Below are positions 58,701-64,000 of a DNA stretch of 64,000 bases, piece by piece. Every line of letters begins with the position of its first letter. Position 1 is the first letter of the stretch. The position numbers were made by a program, and so were the translations under genes. The notes beneath the pieces were generated by a model. It worked only from the letters and a program-made list of their open reading frames with translations, was not told where the DNA came from and searched no databases. The DNA comes from Adenophora triphylla var. japonica (Eukaryota > Streptophyta > Magnoliopsida > Asterales > Campanulaceae): assembly GCA_022495995.1 (NCBI GenBank), contig JAFEMH010002098.1, positions 62,001 through 126,000 of the forward strand, given 5' to 3'.

Positions 58701-59666
58701 GTAGAAAATGGCTATTTCAATAGGTGGTGTGCTTCTGCTCATTATCAAGAAACCAGGGTGCTATGTTTCTGCATCATAATCAAGAAACTAGGGTGCCACT
58801 TGGGTCAAAGATGATTGTACGACAACACTGAATCACCAAGATAATTTCCCTTGCTTTATCCACACCTCTCCAAGCAACCTTGTACTTAATATCAAATCCA
58901 TAATCCTTTTAATCGTTCTAACTATATATGTTGAAATAATGAATAGCTTACCACGAACAAATCAAGTATAACCTTTGAAATAAGGTCCGAAGTAAATCTT
59001 TCACCCATAAATTTCTACACACATCAACACATGTGTGCTCTGCATCGTACCTCTCTATATATGCATACCCATTGGAATTTTCAATCAACACGTGTATCCT
59101 TTATGGTCATCCTTTAGACTTTTTGTGCCTACATTGGGCAATGACACTTTTTGTCATTTTTAACATAATTAAAATAAAATTAGACCTGGGTTGCAAACTT
59201 ACATAAGCGAAGCGAAAATCATTAGTTTTCCCTTCAAAACGATGTCCAACACGCTGTATTTCATAAGCCCACTTAGCACTCAACAATTCCTTCTCTTCAT
59301 GACAAAAAAAAAAAAAAAATTGAGAAGACACTTCACGGCTACTGATCATACTGTTGTCAACTTCAGATCTTACATTAGAACCACACACAATATATATGAA
59401 TCATTCAGTAGCAACTAAACTTTATGATTCATCCACATGAATTTCAATATAGTCTATCCCACTCATACTTGTCAAAGGCGAAAGGCGAGAGGTGCCTGAA
59501 AGGAAGAGGCAAAAGGCGAGGCAAGAGGCAGGTGGCAAAAAGGCGACCAAGCCTGAAAAAAATAGAAAAAAATAGTAAAGAATATATATATAAGAGGCAA
59601 AAGGCGAGGCAAGAGGCAGGTGGCAAAAAGGCGACCAAGCCCGAAAAAATAGAAAAAAATAGTAAA

Positions 59667-59740
<74 letters not shown>

Positions 59741-59742
59741 TC

Positions 59743-59846
59743 TGATGCTCGGACTCTTTGGTTTACCCCGCCTAACCTGTGTCGGACACTCCTATTTTAA
59801 TGTTGTTGACAAGTCCGGCGAGGTAAATCAAAGAGTCTGAGCATCA
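59743..59846. repeat. Small hairpin at the edge of a TA microsatellite
   Basis: TGATGCTCGGACTCTTTGGT and, inverted, TGATGCTCAGACTCTTTGAT bound a 104-bp stem-loop with GTGTCGGACAC in the loop. The size suits a miRNA-like precursor or a minimal MITE with TA duplication. Confidence 0.6.
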
Positions 59847-60291
59847 TATATATACATGTATATGTATATATATATACATGTATATGTAACATATAAATAA
59901 TGCAACATACCGAATAAATAAAAAAGAAACCTTTTTTTTTAACTTGTGTATGAGAATGACCATGTCAAATCAACTTGATATTCTGGCCATCCATTAACAA
60001 GGGTATTTTATCGATTGGTGGGTTTTCAACAATTTTCATGATTTGCATAAAAGTCAAAAGTGTATCTCTTCGATAAGGTAGAAGAGTGTATTATGGCTTA
60101 ACCAAAAGAACAAAAGAAATAACGAAAGAACCAGCACAGAGGAGAACCAAAGAGAAAGAGAGAAAAATCTCATATGAACTGAAGAGAAACAACGCCGCCG
60201 TCGACCGGAGTTGATTGCGATTGTGAGTCTAAGGTTCGTCGACCTTTCCTATTTCCTATTTCTTCTCAATTTGTCGACTTAGGGGCTAGGG

Positions 60292-61266
60292 CATAGTTGT
60301 TAAAGGCGAGAGTCGAGGAAAAGGTTTCTAGAAAAAGCGAATGACGAGGCGGTTGAAAAGCGGCTGAAAAGCGAGCAAGGCCGTAAAATTGAAATATATA
60401 TGAAACAAATCTTCAACATGTTAAGAACAAGAATTTTGCATTAAATAAAGGTCACAACTCCACATGTAATATCGACTTAACACAATTAAAACAGCTAAAA
60501 AATGAGAATTCTAAGACAAAAACACATTTGATGTTCAAATCAGTAAGTAGTCGTTTAGAAGCGTGAAAATGAATCTAATATACAATTTCAAACGTAAAAT
60601 TTCATACCGAGAGATAAACATAAGATATAGTTAAAACTTCAAAAGACAAAAGGAGACCAAAGTAAAGAGAAAAAACTAGGTAAATTAGTAAACATAATAA
60701 ATTTGCGAATCTCCCTTTAAAAATAAGAATAAAGTAAGCTATCGGTAGTGTTTTGTCACACTTCTTTGTCGTCGTTCTAATTCGTTATTTATCGCACTTA
60801 TTTTATTTATCGCTCGAGAGAAAATTATGGATATCTTTTTTTCACATGCACACCACAAGCTATCTTTACCCCATATTTTCCCAAAACAACGCATTTTAAG
60901 CTAAAATCGTAAAACTAGAATTATAAATGATCCAATTTAACATTACACATATGCTCATTATGCATTTTAACAAAGACGGACTTCTCACGCCTCTCGCCAT
61001 AAATCAAGAAAGGCCTCGCCTGGGCTAAAAAAGAGGACAATAGCCCGCCACTAAAATTATAAATGATCCAATTTAACATTACACATACGCCTATTATGTC
61101 TTTTTGACAAAGGCGAACTCCTCACGCCTCTCGCCATAAATCAAGAAAGGCCTCGCCTAGGCCAAAAAGGCGCATAACAGCCTGCCACAAACCGAAAGGC
61201 GGTCGACCCCCGAAGGCGCCAAAAAGGCGAGGCGGGCGAGGGAGGTACTAGCCTTTCACAACTATG
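60292..61266. mobile_element. Second hAT, nested in the first, 975 bp
   Basis: It starts CATAGTTGTTAAAGGCGAG and ends CTAGCCTTTCACAACTATG. The flanks GGCTAGGG and GGCTAAGG match in seven of eight bases. It is the same AAGGCGA family as its host element, with internal tandem copies near 60990 and 61110. Confidence 0.8.
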
Positions 61267-62440
61267 GGCTAAGGCACAACCCAATTAGAAAAAGCGCCAA
61301 GGAAAAAAAAAAAGAAAAAACAATGCAGTTTACTCGAAAAAAATGACTTAGTTTAGAGGTGTTTCAGCCTTTCACGCCTTTTCCCAAAGGCGACGCCTTG
61401 CACGCCTCTCGCCTTTTGCAAGAAGGCAACATCTCCCCTAAAAAGGCTACCAACCGCCTGCCTTGTTGCGAAGAGGCGACAAACCCCAAAGGCGACGAAA
61501 AAGGCAAGGCAGGCGAGGCGGAGTATGATCCCACTACGTCCAACCATGATGCACATGTTGAAAAAATCATTATTTCTCTCCAATACATAACAAGGATTCC
61601 AAACTAAAAAATACGAAAATGAAGCATTATCTTTGTTCTATGACTACCATATTGTAAAAGGGTAATCAACTAATATCTGAAAATTAGAAAACTGACAGAA
61701 CCTCCCAACTACTGTTAGTTGCCACAACTTTAACAGAAACATAACAATTGAATCCATATCAATCATATCAATGAACCTACATAACGGAAACAAATCAAAA
61801 CACCATTAAAAAACATAATAAGCACCAAGTTATAATAGAACCACACTGAGACATAACTCTGAACTCAAAATATGTACACTACTATCAATAACTAGGATAT
61901 CTATCATGCGTGATTCACAGTCTGATAGATGACTCTCAGATATTGACTTTTCAACCATCATCTTGTACAAATGAACATTCCAGAAGAACATGGCCAGCAC
62001 CCCACTTCACCATATTAAAATCTATTGCTCAAAACACTAACCCAAACCCAAACTCAAATTGAAACCCAAAAACACAAACTGAAACCCAAAAATCAAGAGA
62101 GTAATATAGTAGGTTTTAAAGGAATAACCCCAATACTCTCTTCTGATTCAAAAGCAGATCCTAATAAACATGAAAAACTAACAAGCCCGGAAGATAGTCC
62201 TTGATTGATTTCTAGGGTTTCTGTGGTGATGTGAAAGGAAACGCTGGAAGGAAGGGGAAGGACTGTTGGCCGATGGGTCCGGTGGGACGAGTATCCAAAG
62301 AGGGAGGGTTAGAGAGAGGGGAGAGAGATTCTAGAGAAAGAATGGGAAAATTAAAATGACAAGAAGGGTAAGAGCGATTATCAATTTAGGGTTTGGGTTG
62401 GGAGGGGTGATTTCGGGTTTTCAATATTCAAATAAATGAA

Positions 62441-63097
62441 TCGAGGACCTAAGGGGAATACACGGACCTGAGGTAACAAACAAAAAAGTATGTCCTCTTT
62501 AAGAATTGCGTTCGATATGGAAGACTTTTGGGAAATAATCTAAATATATACTCTTAACAATTGATAATTTTGAGAAACCAATTAAGATTTTTAGAAGTAA
62601 GAAACCAATTAAGATTTTTAGAAGTAAGCGCATACCAAATACTTAATAAACTCCAATATCTAATAAACTTGCCATCTCCTTTTAGCTATTAAGTATTAGA
62701 GAATTGATGGTGTATCCTAAATTGTTAAGACTTTTCAAATATGGACTCTTTGACTAATAGAGGGTGAGCAATAGACAAGCCATCAGCTGCACAAAGGCCA
62801 ATATAAGTGTTCAACCAACTTTAGTTCACATGTTCCATGACTTCAAACCAACTTCAAACACATAAATGCACATGCACGCGCGCAGCGCACACACACACGC
62901 ATACATACATGATACATATCATGATGGGTTAAAACCCTGAGAATTTGAGGTTCAATTCTTATAGCTATCTCCAAACTGCTATAAATCCTAAGTTAATAAC
63001 AAGAGAAGTTAAACATGTTGGCAATCAAACAATGAAAGCAATGTCAACTTTGACTTTATAAGAATTTGATAGGCCCAGCAAAAGGAAAACAAAAAAA
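62441..63097. other. Intron sequence without features
   Basis: AT-rich, with a CA-rich stretch (CACACACGCATACATACAT-like, near 62890). No coding signal. Confidence 0.5.
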
Positions 63098-63358
63098 TAC
63101 TCCCTGTGTCCCTAAATGAATGTCCAAATTCAAGAAAATTGTCCCAAAATGAATGTCTTTTTTGTAAAAAACTTTGTCCCTAAAAGCTTTTATACCAAAA
63201 ATTTTTTGCTAATCGTTTAAGATCGTAAAACTAAATGTTTAGAAAGTGGATAACAAGAATATTTATGCATCTTTGCCATTAAAATGTATAAAAAGCACAC
63301 GTTTTCAGAGTGACCCTTAGAATGAAATTTGGAAATTCATTTAGGGATGGAGGGAGTA
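63098..63358. mobile_element. Stowaway MITE in the large intron
   Basis: The ends TACTCCCTGTGTCCCTAAAT and, inverted, TACTCCCTCCATCCCTAAAT with TA borders. The interior matches the decayed copy at 13818. Confidence 0.88.
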
Positions 63359-63481
63359 GTTGTCTAAAATGAATAAGAAGAAAGGAAACTACGAAACAAA
63401 AACAAGATTATCCAGAAAGCAGTAATTTCTACGATCATTAAGTAGTCCGTTGGATCCTAAAGCCATGAATACTTCACTCAC

Positions 63482-63544
63482 CTTTGATTCCTGTAATTCA
63501 AATTTAGTAGTCTCCAAAAGGCCAAGCGCACCAAGTGATTGTAA
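63482..63544 (-). CDS. Exon of the spliced gene (63 bases)
   Basis: Acceptor TTTGTTTGCAG, donor GTGAGT; it encodes LQSLGALGLLETTKFELQESK minus nothing, phase 0 at both ends. It is separated from the next exon by 9.2 kb. Confidence 0.78.
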
Positions 63545-63801
63545 CTGCAAACAAAGTCAATTTCAGAATGACGCGAGTTTTATATGGAGTATAAAGTAAG
63601 AAAGTTGCAGTTCCAAATCCTAATATGCTCTTCAGTTTTTACACCACAGGGGAAATTATCACATTTGTCAAAATTTATGCATCACATTCATACTACTTAT
63701 TATGGAGATGAATTCAGATTAATTAGGCAATTTGCAAGACATGCCAAAGGGTGCTGATTCAAACATATACAACTTTCTATCACCTAGTCAAAGCCACTTA
63801 C

Positions 63802-63859
63802 TTTTCCTAATTTCATTAACAAAAGGCTCCATTTAGGGGAGAAATATACCAGGAGGTGG
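63802..63859 (-). CDS. Possible further upstream exon (58 bases)
   Basis: A consensus donor GTAAGT follows AGGAAAA at 63802, and CTTCTTAG precedes 63859. The frame that joins the next exon reads HLLVYFSPKWSLLLMKLGK. Codon phase at the upstream side would be 2. Splice sites are acceptable but the protein context is unproven. Confidence 0.28.
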
Positions 63860-64000
63860 CTAAGAAGCCCATATACCAAGAAAGTGTAGTAGACATCAAA
63901 AAGTAAGAGGAAAAGAAAATCCCAGATAAGGATTTTTATATTTTATTTTTCAAGATGGCCTATTAACCCTAGAGAAAAAGACAAAAGATGAAAGGGTTAG
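63860..64000. other. Right edge, no feature seen
   Basis: Purine-rich, probably intron of the minus-strand gene. Confidence 0.35.

Larger units (their letters stand above)
59464..61527. mobile_element. hAT element in the right MULE arm, 2064 bp
   Basis: It starts CATACTTGTCAAAGGCG and ends AGGCGAGGCGGAGTATG, with a perfect 8-bp duplication ATCCCACT (59456-59463, 61528-61535). Subterminal AAGGCGA repeats fill both ends. It contains a duplicated 88-bp block (59504, 59592), a TA microsatellite (59667-59738), a hairpin, UTR-like sequence (60090-60290) and a second hAT. No transposase. Confidence 0.85.
58785..61985 (-). pseudogene. MuDR-like transposase N-terminal half, right arm
   Basis: The minus-strand reading matches the left arm: ELLSAKWAYEIQRVGHRFEG, VIAQCRHKKSKG, then the HTC region and the loop. 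The part corresponding to FFNVHIMIGRSG lies beyond the hAT at 61536-61575 (FFNMCIMVGRSG). It keeps one Trp where the left arm has a stop and has its own lesions. Confidence 0.78.
57465..62440. mobile_element. Inverted duplication of a MuDR-like MULE
   Basis: The left arm (about 57465-58690) and the right arm (about 58785-59463, then 61528-62440) are reverse complements at roughly 85 percent identity by eye. The outer ends share AAACCCGAAATTACCCCTCC (one mismatch). The centre loop is about 100 bases. Both arms encode the N-terminal half of a Mutator transposase, pointing toward the centre. The right arm keeps about 330 bases near its outer end (61990-62340) that the left arm lacks, and is split by hAT elements. 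No catalytic domain remains. Confidence 0.82.
51894..63544 (-). other. Spliced minus-strand gene, 3' part (span)
   Basis: Four exons read in order 63544-63482, 54253-54188, 53862-53812, 52082-51894. All boundaries are GT-AG and all junctions are in phase 0, giving 122 residues to the stop. The product starts LQSLGALGLLETTKFELQESK, goes on with ENHAPLIEAEKALRQC and LTVNALCRAVINLSTAQ, and ends in a Lys/Glu-rich helix that could form a coiled coil. I do not recognise the protein. The 5' exons lie beyond the window, apart from a possible one at 63802. Introns are 1729, 325 and 9228 bp and hold at least seven MITEs, a foldback element and an inverted MULE. Confidence 0.8.

Noticed and set aside
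59424..59840. 138-residue frame with a long Ile-Tyr run
   Set aside because: The run is the translation of a TA microsatellite inside a hAT element.

Overview
The window is nuclear DNA of a flowering plant, most likely a eudicot. It is AT-rich, holds spliced and intronless plant genes, and is packed with plant-type transposons, above all Stowaway MITEs with CTCCCTCCGTCC termini and TA duplications. The species cannot be named from the sequence.

Host genes are few. (1) A dead cytosolic sulfotransferase lies at 3388-4654 (+), with a second copy of its 3' end further on. (2) A small Ser-rich, Cys-repeat protein of unknown function lies at 16996-17460 (+), with its own TATA box. (3) An intact 612-residue P-class PPR protein lies at 18331-20169 (-). 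(4) A broken RING-H2 (ATL-type) gene starts at 44808 (+). (5) A conserved plant protein of unknown function lies at 46111-46734 (-). (6) The last four exons of a minus-strand gene lie at 51894-63544, all in phase 0, separated by introns of 1.7, 0.3 and 9.2 kb; the 5' part of this gene lies beyond the right edge.

Most of the rest is transposons, many nested and many with exact target-site duplications (TSDs). 1-16.7 kb: Helitron ends, PIF/Harbinger, Stowaway, hAT and Mutator-type MITEs around the sulfotransferase, plus a broken Ty3/gypsy gag. 20.3-27.4 kb: mini-Helitrons, a Mutator-like element holding a solo LTR, and a foldback Tourist-like element. 27.4-41.7 kb: a 14.3-kb minus-strand Ty3/gypsy chromovirus (TSD TACTA) without gag, with a 3.7-kb hAT transposon in its 5' LTR. 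41.7-45 kb: a tandem array of hairpin units and a solo LTR sitting in a TA microsatellite. 46.9-51.8 kb: further MITEs, including two more members of the GAGTAGG family.

The most interesting structure is the 9.2-kb intron of gene 6. It carries a foldback element whose core is a tandem array of small palindromes (about 55105-56975). Next to it is a large inverted duplication of the 5' half of a MuDR-like transposase gene (about 57465-62440), itself opened by two nested hAT elements. Transcription of the host gene would put both arms in one pre-mRNA. The architecture resembles Mu killer of maize, an inverted partial MuDR copy that silences its parent by hairpin RNA.

Boundaries called exact rest on TSDs or splice sites read by eye. 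Nothing was aligned or searched.
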